NCBI GenBank assembly: GCA_963757265.1
Contig: CAVWRA010000003.1
Coordinates: forward strand, 1-64,000
Source of the DNA: CAIVVT01 sp963757265
GTDB taxonomy: Bacteria; Acidobacteriota; Terriglobia; Bryobacterales; Bryobacteraceae
Length of the DNA: 64,000 nt
Direction of reading: 5' to 3'
A program made the position numbers and the translations under genes. The notes below the pieces were generated by a model. It worked only from the letters and a program-made list of their open reading frames with translations, was not told the origin of the DNA and made no database searches. Shown here one piece after another: positions 54,474 to 63,323 of this stretch. Numbering within the stretch: position 1 is the stretch's first letter; every line of letters begins with the position of its first letter.

Positions 54474-55077
54474 CCGAGTTGTAGATCACGAAGCAGCCGA
54501 CCGCCTTGTCATGCAGAGTCTGGCGGTACGGATCCCACAACGGCCACAGTAGATCGAGCAACGGCAGCAAGGGAACAATGCCCAGTGCGGCGTGGACAAT
54601 CAGCCGGATGAAGGCCGTGCCCTGGGAGAGCAACGCGCCCTGGGCGTCCACCACCTTCAGCTTCATCACGCCCTGACCGATGGAGTACCCGCGCAGACTG
54701 ACCAGGTAGACGCGGTTGTACAAGCCGACCAGGAGCGTGGATAGCGGGAACAGGAAAATGAGGAAACAGCACATTGCGCGTGAAAAGGGGTCGCCATGCC
54801 CAAAGCCAACTGCGGAGGCGAAAAAAAACGAGCCGCAAACCGCGCCCAGCAGGATCATTACGGCGAACACGAACAGGCTGTCGATGATGTAGCCGATCGC
54901 CCGGTCGCCCCAGCTCGCGTATGGAAAAGCGGGAGCGTACGGCGGCGGCTGCACGGGCGGTTGCGATGCATACGGCTGCACGGGCGGTGCCGGTGCCGCG
55001 CCCCCAACCGGGGCTCCGCAGCCGGAGCAGAACATTGTCCCGGCGTCCAGCTGACGTCCACATCTCGAACAGAACAT
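54463..55077 (-). CDS. RDD-family membrane protein with N-terminal zinc ribbon
   Basis: About 204 residues. MFCSRCGRQLDAGTMFCSGC is a short double-CxxC zinc ribbon. A Pro/Gln/Tyr-rich linker (QPPVQPPPYAPAFPYASWG) leads to the RDD domain: ASWGDRAIGYIIDSLFVFAV, RGYSIGQGVMKLKVVDAQG and RLIVHAALGIVPLLPLLDLL, with three membrane helices. The family is often associated with transport. The start is placed at 55077, not at the earlier Met, because the zinc ribbon begins there. Confidence 0.8.
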   Translation of the reverse strand: MFCSRCGRQLDAGTMFCSGCGAPVGGAAPAPPVQPYASQPPVQPPPYAPAFPYASWGDRAIGYIIDSLFVFAVMILLGAVCGSFFFASAVGFGHGDPFSRAMCCFLIFLFPLSTLLVGLYNRVYLVSLRGYSIGQGVMKLKVVDAQGALLSQGTAFIRLIVHAALGIVPLLPLLDLLWPLWDPYRQTLHDKAVGCFVIYNSDVR

Positions 55078-55346
55078 GCGGTCACCTCCTCGCACGACCC
55101 GGCCTCGGGCGATTAGGGAGATTCTACAGCGCGGCGTCGCGGGAAGCTACACCGGCCCCTCACTTTCCGGCGGGGTTTTTGCGGCACATAACTCGTGCGG
55201 AGGCAAAGCGAAACGAATCACGTGCGAGGTCGCTGTCAGTCTATTGTCGTTGCCGCTGGCGCGCGGCAACCGAATGGCTCTCGACTACAGCTCCGGTCCG
55301 GTCCCCGAGAGCACCAGCCGCCCGTGCTTCACCCTGCGCGTGGCGA

Positions 55347-56025
55347 TCACACGCCGCGCCGCAGGCCATATAGCAGGATATGTAGACGCGGCGCAAAACG
55401 GTAGCCCCACTGCTTACAGAGCTCAACCAGCCAGGCCGAACGCTGCCTCGAGCGTGGCGGCGTCAACCCCTTCGGGCATCAACAGAATCTTCTCCTCGCT
55501 CACTCCGCACAACGCCTGAATCGCCCTGATCTCGGCCAGATCACCGGGGGATTGCACCACGAATTTCAACTGGTAATCGAACTCCGTAGTGAGCCGCTGC
55601 AGGACCTCCGGCTGCAGGCGCCGCTCTTCGTGGCGCGGCCGCCAGACCAGATCGTCGGGCGTCGAATTGGCCAGTTTCGGCGATACGCTCATCAGGTCGC
55701 ATGCCACCGCCTGGAACACCGTGCCAGCCGTTTCAACGGTGACGTGCAGACCGGCCGCCTTCAGCTCCTTCGTAAGCGGCACGACCTCGGGAAAGATCAT
55801 CGGCTCGCCGCCGGTCACGACGGCGTGCCGGTACTGCGGGTATTCGCGGACGCACTCCAAAATGCGGTCGAGCGTCCAATCCTCGCCTTCGGGATGCCAG
55901 GACGTATACGGCGTATCGCACCAGCGGCAGCGCAAATTGCAGCCTGAAAAACGGATGAACAGCGACGGCACCCCGGCCAGCCGCCCCTCGCCTTGAATGG
56001 ACGCGAAAAGTTCGGCGATTCTCAT
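55347..56025 (-). CDS. queE: 7-carboxy-7-deazaguanine synthase (QueE), one frameshift near the C terminus
   Basis: A radical-SAM enzyme of the queuosine/archaeosine precursor pathway, converting 6-carboxytetrahydropterin to 7-carboxy-7-deazaguanine. The SAM cluster motif is FSGCNLRCRWCDTPYTSW (CxxxCxxC), followed by VVTGGEPMIF. The N terminus IAELFASIQGEGRLAGVPS is typical. At about 55452 the frame breaks: uncorrected the protein stops at 55423, corrected it continues WLVELCKQWGYRFAPRLHIL and LYGLRRGV, the usual QueE ending, to TGA 55347. ATG 56025 overlaps the queC stop as ATGA. Confidence 0.88.
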
Positions 56026-56708
56026 TCTCGATAGGACGCTGGGTCCACCGCGCCCGCGGCCGCAAAACCGGCCAGCCGGATCAGACAGGAGTCGCAATGG
56101 CCGCACGCCCTGCCGTCCGCGGCAGGGTCGTAACAGCTGTGCGTCAGCGAGTAATCGACGCCCAGCGAAAGGCCGGCGCGAATGATCTCGGCCTTCGACA
56201 GGGCAATCAGCGGCGTATGGATCGTAAGCTTGTGCGCGCCTTCGACGCCGGCCCTGGTGGCGAGATTCGCCATGCGTTCGAAGGCCGCGATGTACTCGGG
56301 CCGGCAATCCGGGTACCCCGAATAATCGACGGCATTGACGCCGATAAAGATGCCGGACGAATCCAGGACTTCGGCCCACGCCAGGGCAAAGGAAAGAAAA
56401 ATGGTGTTGCGCGCCGGGACGTACGTGATGGGGATGCCCTGCGTCATCGCCGCAGCCGGCCGGTCCTTCGGCACGTCGATCTCTGCCGTTAGCGCGGACC
56501 CGCCGAACAGCCGCAGGTCGATCACGACGGTCTTGTGTTCCACCGCGCCGAGCGAGCGGGCCACGCGCGCCGCCGCTTCCAGCTCGATGCGATGGCGCTG
56601 GCCGTAGTCGAAACTCAACGCATAACAGGCGAAGCCGTCGCGTCGGGCGAAAGCCAGAGTAGTGGCCGAATCGAGCCCTCCCGAGACCAGGCAGACCGCT
56701 CGCTTCAT
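56022..56708 (-). CDS. queC: 7-cyano-7-deazaguanine synthase (QueC)
   Basis: A 228-residue ATP-dependent enzyme making preQ0 from 7-carboxy-7-deazaguanine and ammonia. The PP-loop AVCLVSGGLDSATTLAFA is at the N terminus, with FDYGQRHRIELEAAARVARS and ITYVPARNTIFLSFALAWAE. The zinc site is complete: CYDPAADGRACGHCDSCLIR. It ends in a four-base ATGA overlap with queE and starts within the end of the MFS gene, so all three are co-translated. Confidence 0.92.
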   Translation of the reverse strand: MKRAVCLVSGGLDSATTLAFARRDGFACYALSFDYGQRHRIELEAAARVARSLGAVEHKTVVIDLRLFGGSALTAEIDVPKDRPAAAMTQGIPITYVPARNTIFLSFALAWAEVLDSSGIFIGVNAVDYSGYPDCRPEYIAAFERMANLATRAGVEGAHKLTIHTPLIALSKAEIIRAGLSLGVDYSLTHSCYDPAADGRACGHCDSCLIRLAGFAAAGAVDPASYRE

Positions 56709-57925
56709 ACCTGCGGCCTTTCATTTCGACGGCCCAGGTCCGGCGGCAAATAGTGCGCCAGCCACCAGCCAAGGAGCGGGAAGACAAGCAGTGCGAACAG
56801 AGCCGTGTGCAGAGAAGTGTGCTGCGCGACCCAGCCCGTTAGCGGGAGAAACACCAGACCGGCCGCGCCCCATGCAAAGCCCATCAACAGTGCCGACACC
56901 GTCCCTGCCTGCGAGGGCGCCAGATCTTGGGCGACTACCACGTTCACCGGAATCGTGAAAAGCAGAATCAGTCCGCCGAGAGCGAGTGAGGGAATCGACC
57001 ACCAGCCGTTCGTCAGGAAAAAGACGAGCATGAACGGCACGGATAAAGCAAACGATAAGAGGATCACTCGTCGCGCCCCGCAGCGGTCCGCAATGTAGCC
57101 GCCGGCGAACCCTCCGATGGCGCCGGCCGTCAGGTAGAGAGTCAGCGCCCAGGCGGCGGCAGCCAGCGCATACCCACGCTCGCGATACAGATACAAGGCC
57201 AGGAATTGCGCGTAGGTAACTTGAACCGCCGATCGGAAAAAAACGCCGCAATAAAGGATCGTCATGGGCTTCCAAACCGCGCGCAGCGGGGTCCAGTCGA
57301 AGGCCTGGCTGCGCCGCGGCATGTGCTCCGGCGGGCGGACCCAGGCCAGAAGAGCGATCGAAATGACCACACCGGGCAGCGCAGTCCAGAAGATGTTCTG
57401 AAAGCCGAAAACTCCCACGAAGGTTGAATAGAAAGCCGGGGAAAGGGCGATGCCGAGCGTGCCGGCGGTAATGAAAACGGACATCCAGCGGGATCGGTTT
57501 TTCTTCATGCCGGCCGCGGCCCAGGCCGAGGCCTGCGGGTGGAAGCTGGCCACTCCGACTCCGCCCAGCGCCGCGAAAATCAATGCCGACCGGTAGCTCG
57601 TCGAGGCGCCCAGCGCGGCGATGAAAACCCCGGCCACCGCGGGCGCCAGAGCGGAAAACAGGCGCGAGCGATAGCGGTCGGAAAGGTAACCATAAAGCGG
57701 CTGCGTAATGGAAGCGGAGCACGCCAGCAGTCCGCCCAGCAAGCCCGCCTGCGTGAGCGTGATCCCCAGACGGTTCACGAGCAGGGGCTGGAAAATGCCC
57801 ATCGAACCGTTATAAATATCGACCACAAGATGCCCCAGCGAAAACAGCGCGAGAGCCAGCGCTCCGTCGCGGACGGCAGTCCGGACTGACCGCACACGGG
57901 GCAGAGTTTCTGAAACTGAACTCAT
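56705..57925 (-). CDS. Major facilitator superfamily transporter (Fsr-like)
   Basis: A 406-residue 12-helix MFS protein. The segment DRYRSRLFSALAPAVAGVF is the loop 2-3 motif, and ADRCGARRVILLSFALSVPF its repeat in the second half. The overall look is of the fosmidomycin-resistance-like group (LFSLGHLVVDIYNGSMGIFQ). Its stop overlaps queC (ATGA), so it is coupled to the preQ0 genes. A role in moving a deazapurine precursor is possible but unproven; drug or sugar efflux is the conservative alternative. Confidence 0.82.
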   Translation of the reverse strand: MSSVSETLPRVRSVRTAVRDGALALALFSLGHLVVDIYNGSMGIFQPLLVNRLGITLTQAGLLGGLLACSASITQPLYGYLSDRYRSRLFSALAPAVAGVFIAALGASTSYRSALIFAALGGVGVASFHPQASAWAAAGMKKNRSRWMSVFITAGTLGIALSPAFYSTFVGVFGFQNIFWTALPGVVISIALLAWVRPPEHMPRRSQAFDWTPLRAVWKPMTILYCGVFFRSAVQVTYAQFLALYLYRERGYALAAAAWALTLYLTAGAIGGFAGGYIADRCGARRVILLSFALSVPFMLVFFLTNGWWSIPSLALGGLILLFTIPVNVVVAQDLAPSQAGTVSALLMGFAWGAAGLVFLPLTGWVAQHTSLHTALFALLVFPLLGWWLAHYLPPDLGRRNERPQV

Positions 57926-58114
57926 GGGGAAACTGCGAATTGCTTTGGTTTCAGAATAGCATCGCAGTGTGGGACGCCCGGTCCTGCCGGCGTTCGGATG
58001 CCCGTCAGGAAAGGCCGCCGGGAAGCGCCAATCCGCGTGCTACTGGATTCGCGCCGCGGCTCCATCCCACCGCCCGCCGCCGGGACCGCAGGCTGCGCTA
58101 AGCTGGCCAGAGGG

Positions 58115-59440
58115 ATGCCTGCCGTCTCCAACCTGGCCGATACCCTGCGCGAGATGGGCGTCGTGGGCGCCGGAGGCGCGGGTTATCCAACCTCGGTCAA
58201 GGCCGCGGCACGCGCGGAATTCATGCTCGCCAATGGCGCGGAATGCGAGCCGCTGCTGCACAAGGATTTCGAATTGATGCGCCATCACCCGGCCGAGGTG
58301 GTCGCCGGTCTCAGGCGCATGGCCGAGGCCACCGGCGCGCAGCGGGCGCTGCTGGGCGTTAAGGAAAAGAACAAGGAAGCGGTCGAAGCGCTGCGTCCGC
58401 ACGCCGACAAGGCGGGCTTCGGCTTCTGCCTGCTGGGCGACTTCTATCCCTCCGGCGATGAGTACGAGCTGGTCTACGCGGCGACGGGACGCCTCATTCC
58501 GGCGGGCGGCATCCCGCTGCAGGTCGGCTGTGTGGTTAACAACGTTGAAACGCTGGTCAATGTCGAGCGCGCGGCGCAAGGCCGTCCCGTGACGCACAAG
58601 TTTGTATGCGTCAGCGGCGCGGTCCGCAAGCCGTGCAGTTTCTGGGTCCCCGTCGGCGCTAGTTTCGCCGACCTGCTCTCAGCGGCCGGCGGCGCTGCGT
58701 CAGAGGAGTTCGGCATTTTCATTAGCGGAATGATGATGGGCACGCTGACGTTCGATCTTTCGGGCGTTGTCACGAAGACGACCTGCGGGCTGATCGTTCT
58801 GCCGAAGGACCATCCGCTGGTGCAGCGGAAAAGCCGTCCGCTCGAGCATATGGAGCGGATCGGGCGCTCGGCCTGCGACCAGTGCAGCTATTGCACGGAG
58901 TTCTGCCCGCGCTATCTGCTGGGCTACGACCTGCAACCGCACAAAGTGATGCGCAGCCTCGGATTCACGCTGGCGGGGAAGGACAACTGGAATCAATGGG
59001 GCGCGCTGTGTTGCGCCTGCGGCCTGTGCACGTTGTACGCCTGTCCCGAGGACCTGTATCCGAAGGAGGCATGTGACGCGGCGAAGGAGGATCTGCGCGC
59101 CGCCGGCATCCGTTTCCAGCAGCAAAAGCCCGTGCGCGTTCATCCGATGAAGGAGTACCGCCGGGTGCCGCAGTCGATGCTGCGGCAGCGGCTGGGCGTG
59201 GAGCGTTATGACGCCCACACGCCGCTGGAGGCGCAGGGGCTAGAACCGTCGCGTGTCCGGCTGCTGACCAAGCAGCACGCCGGCGTCGCCGCCAAGCCGG
59301 TTGTTTCCGAGGGGCAACGCGTGCAGGCCGGCGCGCCGGTCGCGAGGATGGACGCCGGCGCGCTGGGCGCCGATGTCCACGCCAGTATTGCCGGGCGAGT
59401 GACCAAAATAACGGCGGATTTTGTCGAAATTGAGAGGTAA
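58115..59440 (+). CDS. PduS/RnfC-like iron-sulfur flavoprotein
   Basis: A 441-residue soluble redox protein. The flavin/NADH part begins MGVVGAGGAGYPTSVKAAAR and continues with NGAECEPLLHKDFELM. The middle contains GCVVNNVETLVNVERAAQGR and SLBB-like VPVGASFADLLSAAGGAASE. Two 4Fe-4S sites follow: CDQCSYCTEFCPRYLLGY and CCACGLCTLYACPEDLYP. The last 100 residues have a biotinyl-like barrel (AGAPVARMDAGALGADVHAS). PduS reduces cobalamin in propanediol microcompartments; RnfC is the Rnf complex analogue. The neighbouring BMC protein (59454-60006) favours PduS. ATG 58115 follows CCAGAGGG. Confidence 0.85.
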   Translation: MPAVSNLADTLREMGVVGAGGAGYPTSVKAAARAEFMLANGAECEPLLHKDFELMRHHPAEVVAGLRRMAEATGAQRALLGVKEKNKEAVEALRPHADKAGFGFCLLGDFYPSGDEYELVYAATGRLIPAGGIPLQVGCVVNNVETLVNVERAAQGRPVTHKFVCVSGAVRKPCSFWVPVGASFADLLSAAGGAASEEFGIFISGMMMGTLTFDLSGVVTKTTCGLIVLPKDHPLVQRKSRPLEHMERIGRSACDQCSYCTEFCPRYLLGYDLQPHKVMRSLGFTLAGKDNWNQWGALCCACGLCTLYACPEDLYPKEACDAAKEDLRAAGIRFQQQKPVRVHPMKEYRRVPQSMLRQRLGVERYDAHTPLEAQGLEPSRVRLLTKQHAGVAAKPVVSEGQRVQAGAPVARMDAGALGADVHASIAGRVTKITADFVEIER

Positions 59441-59453
59441 TCAGGAGCGCTTT

Positions 59454-60006
59454 TTGGCGAAAAACTCACTTGGATTGATCGAATTATCGAGTATTGCCGC
59501 CGGCTTTTCGGTGACGGATGCCATGTTGAAAGCCGCCGACGTGGAGCTGGTCCTCGCCCGGACCATCTGCAGCGGCAAGTACATGGTTCTGGTGCGCGGC
59601 GCCGTGGCGGACGTGGAAGCGGCCGTGCGCGCCGGACAGTTGAACGGGCGATTTCTCGCTGGTGGACACTTTCGTCATTCCCAATGTCCACGAGAGCCTG
59701 TTCCCCGCCCTGAGCGGCATCTCGCGCGCCGACGCTTTGGAATCGCTGGGCATTCTCGAAGCCTTTTCGGTGGCCAGTCTCATTGAAGGCGCCGATGCGA
59801 TGGCCAAGGCCGCGAACGTGCATTTAATCGAGGTCCGCCTAGCCATGGCTTTAGGTGGTAAGGCTTTTGCGACCATCACCGGCAGCGTATCGGCGGTCCG
59901 CAGCGCGCTCGAGGCCGGCGCGCAGGCGGTCAGCCGCAAGGGCCTGCTGGTGAACAAGGTCCTGATCCCCAATCCCCGTCCCGAACTGCTGCATGAAATG
60001 ATCTGA
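59454..60006 (+). CDS. PduT-like tandem-BMC trimeric shell protein (one frameshift)
   Basis: A bacterial-microcompartment shell protein with two BMC folds: the first, LGLIELSSIAAGFSVTDAML to about residue 85; the second, SLGILEAFSVASLIEGADAM and VRLAMALGGKAFATITG. ARTICSGKYMVLV contains the pore Cys that in PduT holds a 4Fe-4S cluster. The frame shifts +1 in a T-run near 59662 (GRFSLVDTFVIPNVHESL expected). TTG 59454 is the likely start because AGGAGCG precedes it by six bases. It directly follows the PduS-like gene, matching the PduS-PduT electron-relay pair, but no other shell gene or cargo enzyme lies nearby. Confidence 0.82.
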
Positions 60007-60020
60007 CGCTTCCAGTCGTT

Positions 60021-61658
60021 ATGGCACTTGATCCGCTGGCCGGCCAGCCGGCCCCCGCAGAACTGCTCATCGACGTCGCGGCGCTGGAACGCGCGTTCTA
60101 CGAAAAGACGCCCGATCTCGACGACCCCAACCAGCGTGTCAGCTTCGGCACCAGCGGCCATCGCGGCACCTCGCTGAATGGGAGCTTCACCGCAGCGCAC
60201 ATCCTCGCCATTACGCAGGCCATCTGTGAGTATCGCGCCGCGCAGCACATCGACGGTCCGCTGTACATGGGCCAGGACACGCACGCCCTCTCCGCCCCGG
60301 CACAGCGGACCGCGCTCGAGGTGCTGGCCGCCCACGGCGTTGAAACGGTCATCCAATCGAACGGGGGCTACACGCCGACCCCGGCGATATCGCGTGCCAT
60401 CCTGGTGTACAATCGCGGCCGTACAGCCGGCCTGGCGGACGGCGTCGTGATTACGCCTTCGCACAATCCGCCCTCGGACGGCGGCTTTAAATACAACCCG
60501 CCCAACGGCGGCCCGGCCGACACCGACATTACGGACTGGGTGCAGGATCGCGCCAATGAGCTCCTGCGCGCGCTCAACCGTCCGGTGCGGCGCGTAACGT
60601 ACGAGCGCGCGATCGCCGCTGCGACGACGCACGTGCAGGATTTCGCCGTCGAATACGCTCGCGACCTGACGAATGTCGTGGACCTTGCGGCGATTAAATC
60701 CGCCGGCCTGAAGATCGGCGTCGATCCGCTCGGCGGCGCGGCGGTGAACTACTGGGGGCCGATTGCCGAGCTTTATGGCCTCGACCTGCGCGTCGTGAAC
60801 CCGCGCGTTAACCCACGCTTCGCCTTCATGACGCTCGATCACGACGGCAAGATCCGCATGGACTGCTCGAGCCCCTACGCCATGGCGAGCCTGTTGCGCT
60901 TGAAAGACGATTTCGACATCGCCTTCGGCAACGACCCCGACGCCGACCGTCACGGCATCGTGACCCGCAGCGCGGGATTGATGAATCCCAACCATTTCCT
61001 CTGCGTCGCGATCCGTTTCCTGTTGACGCATCGCAAGCAGTGGAATGCTGCGGTCAAGATCGGCAAGACGCTGGTTTCCAGCGCACTGATTGACCGTGTC
61101 GGCGCATCGCTCCGGCGTGCGGTGTATGAGGTTCCCGTCGGCTTCAAGTGGTTCGCGCCGGGACTGTTCGACGGCACGGTCTGTTTCGGCGGCGAGGAGA
61201 GTGCGGGCGCCAGCTTCCTGCGTCGCGACGGCACCGTGTGGACGACCGATAAAGACGGGCTCATCATGGGCCTGCTGGCCGCGGAGATCACCGCCTCAAC
61301 GGGCCAGGATCCGGGCAGGCATTATCGCGAGATCACGGCCCAGTTCGGCCAGTCGTATTACACGCGCATCGACGCCGCGGCGACGCCGGAGCAGAAGGAC
61401 AAGCTGAAGCGCCTCTCGCCGCAGGATGTCACAGACTCCGAGGTGGCCGGCGAACCGATTGTCGCCAAACTCACGGCTGCGCCCGGCAATGGGGCCGCGA
61501 TTGGCGGCCTCAAGGTCACGATGAAGAGTGGCTGGTTCGCCGCCCGCCCATCCGGTACAGAGAACATCTACAAGCTGTATGCGGAGAGCTTTGTCAGTCC
61601 CGGCCACCTGCATCTGCTCGTCTCCGAGGCTCAGGAAATCGTGCGCCGTTCGCTCTGA
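60021..61658 (+). CDS. pgm: Phosphoglucomutase (alpha-D-glucose type)
   Basis: A 545-residue phosphohexomutase. The active-site Ser is in VITPSHNPPSDGGFKYNPP; Mg2+ binds GNDPDADRHGIV; GGEESAGASFLRRDGTVW is the sugar-binding loop; FAARPSGTENIYKLYAES binds phosphate. It interconverts glucose-1-phosphate and glucose-6-phosphate. The gene begins 15 bases after the BMC protein and may be in its operon, though a link to the microcompartment is not obvious. Confidence 0.93.
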   Translation: MALDPLAGQPAPAELLIDVAALERAFYEKTPDLDDPNQRVSFGTSGHRGTSLNGSFTAAHILAITQAICEYRAAQHIDGPLYMGQDTHALSAPAQRTALEVLAAHGVETVIQSNGGYTPTPAISRAILVYNRGRTAGLADGVVITPSHNPPSDGGFKYNPPNGGPADTDITDWVQDRANELLRALNRPVRRVTYERAIAAATTHVQDFAVEYARDLTNVVDLAAIKSAGLKIGVDPLGGAAVNYWGPIAELYGLDLRVVNPRVNPRFAFMTLDHDGKIRMDCSSPYAMASLLRLKDDFDIAFGNDPDADRHGIVTRSAGLMNPNHFLCVAIRFLLTHRKQWNAAVKIGKTLVSSALIDRVGASLRRAVYEVPVGFKWFAPGLFDGTVCFGGEESAGASFLRRDGTVWTTDKDGLIMGLLAAEITASTGQDPGRHYREITAQFGQSYYTRIDAAATPEQKDKLKRLSPQDVTDSEVAGEPIVAKLTAAPGNGAAIGGLKVTMKSGWFAARPSGTENIYKLYAESFVSPGHLHLLVSEAQEIVRRSL

Positions 61659-61730
61659 CTTCGCTTGAAAATGCGTTGGCAGCGCGGCTGCCGCTGGCGG
61701 GGATCGCCTGTCCGCGCCAGCGTCCGGCCC

Positions 61731-62468
61731 TCAGTCCAAGGCCGCGATCTCGCCCGGAACGATCTTGCGCGTCCGCGGCAGGTGACCTTCATAGCTCAAG
61801 GTTCCGACCAACACCAGCAATCCAATGTAAACCACCAGCTCAATGACGTCGGTGGTCCGATTGCGCGGCAGCAGCAGGTACAGGAACCATAGGATCGGCT
61901 GCGCGATGCACATCGCCCAAACTGTGCCGTAGAAGTAGCGCCGCTCAACCCCCTCGCCTTGAGTGGAGTGCTTTACGCGCGGCAGTTGGCCCAGCGCCCC
62001 CAGAACCCATATGGGCACGGAGATGGGGAAGTAAGCGTATTCATAGATCTGCTTGAGAATCCACTTGCCCGTCGCGATCGCGACCACCAGCCCTGCCAGA
62101 TTCAACACGCCGTAAGTGATCGCCGCGCTCCAGGCAAACGTGTAGCACACGCGCCGGTACATCAGGTTCGGCTTGTCCTCGGTAAAGCGGATAATGTACG
62201 GAGCGGGTTCGCAGCCCGGCAGGTTGCCCCTCAATCCCGCGATGCTGGTGCCGATCATCACCGCCGCCAGCCAGATCGCCATGTTGCTGTGAAAGCCGTG
62301 GGCGAACAGGTCGAACGTCATCGGTCCGGGGATGAGGAAAAAAACGAAGACCCAGATGGGCCAGTGGTTGAAGCGATAATAGGTCTTGTTTTGTGTGCGG
62401 ATCTTCCGCTCCGTATCAAGCTGAATTCTTACTCCGGCGGGGGTCGTGGCTCGCATGATCGGAAACAC
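61731..62468 (-). CDS. Polytopic membrane protein, function unknown
   Basis: A 245-residue integral membrane protein with about six helices: WPIWVFVFFLIPGPMTFDLF, MAIWLAAVMIGTSIAGLRGN, ITYGVLNLAGLVVAIATGKW, YFPISVPIWVLGALGQL, WAMCIAQPILWFLYLLLP, VIELVVYIGLLVLVGTLSY. No motif points to transport or enzyme activity. It is divergent from the ABC exporter genes with a 102-base gap. Confidence 0.6.
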   Translation of the reverse strand: MFPIMRATTPAGVRIQLDTERKIRTQNKTYYRFNHWPIWVFVFFLIPGPMTFDLFAHGFHSNMAIWLAAVMIGTSIAGLRGNLPGCEPAPYIIRFTEDKPNLMYRRVCYTFAWSAAITYGVLNLAGLVVAIATGKWILKQIYEYAYFPISVPIWVLGALGQLPRVKHSTQGEGVERRYFYGTVWAMCIAQPILWFLYLLLPRNRTTDVIELVVYIGLLVLVGTLSYEGHLPRTRKIVPGEIAALD

Positions 62469-62570
62469 TCAGTTTGGCATACACGCGGAGCCGGCGCGAA
62501 GCCGAGGCCGGCACTCGGTCCAATCCCGGATCCATACCGAACCAATGTTCAAGAGTAGGAAAACAAACGC

Positions 62571-63323
62571 ATGACGAAGCCGATCGTGGAGGCCCGCGCG
62601 CTATGCCGCAGCTTCGGCGCACTGCGCGCCGCCCAGGACATCTCTTTCGAGGTCCGGGCGGGTGAAATTGTTGGCCTGCTCGGCCCCAACGGCGCCGGCA
62701 AGACGACCATCCTGCGCATGATCGCCGGCGTCCTGACGCCCGACTCCGGACAGGTGCTGCTCAATGGTGAGGATGTCTCAGCCGACCCCATCTCAGCCAA
62801 GCGCAAGATCGGCTTCCTCTCCGGCGACACCCAGATGTACCAGCGGCTGTCGCCGCGGGAGTCCTTGCAATACTTCGGACGCCTCTACGGCATGGACGAA
62901 CCGCAGTTGCGCCGGCGGATCGATGAGATGATCGCGCGCCTGGAGATGGGCGCCTTCGCTACCCAGCAGTGCGGCACGCTTTCATCGGGGCAGAAGCAGC
63001 GCGCCAACATCGCGCGCGCGTTCCTGCATGAACCCGATCTTTTGATCCTCGATGAGCCCACCACCGCCCTCGATGTCGTCAGCGGCCATTTCATTGTCCA
63101 GTCGATCCGCGCCGAAAAACAGGCCGGCCGCGCCGTCCTGTTCTCGACGCACGTCATGAGCGAGGCCGAATACCTCTGCGACCGCATCCTGCTGCTGCAC
63201 GAGGGTCGGCTGGTGGACCAGGGCACGGTGGACGAGCTATTGCAGCGCTCGGGCTGCGCCAATCTCACCGACGCATTCCTGAAAAATGCCGGCATCCAGA
63301 CCGCCCGCGAGCTACTGTCATGA
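62571..63323 (+). CDS. ABC transporter ATP-binding protein (NatA-like exporter)
   Basis: A 250-residue nucleotide-binding subunit. Walker A GLLGPNGAGKTTILRMIAG, signature LSSGQKQRANIARAF, Walker B DLLILDEPTTALDV and switch FSTHVMSEAEYLCDRILLL are all present. The best match is the Na+/drug exporter group (NatA). GGAAAACAAACGC precedes the ATG. Its stop overlaps the next ATG (ATGA), so it pairs with the permease gene at 63320. Confidence 0.9.
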   Translation: MTKPIVEARALCRSFGALRAAQDISFEVRAGEIVGLLGPNGAGKTTILRMIAGVLTPDSGQVLLNGEDVSADPISAKRKIGFLSGDTQMYQRLSPRESLQYFGRLYGMDEPQLRRRIDEMIARLEMGAFATQQCGTLSSGQKQRANIARAFLHEPDLLILDEPTTALDVVSGHFIVQSIRAEKQAGRAVLFSTHVMSEAEYLCDRILLLHEGRLVDQGTVDELLQRSGCANLTDAFLKNAGIQTARELLS

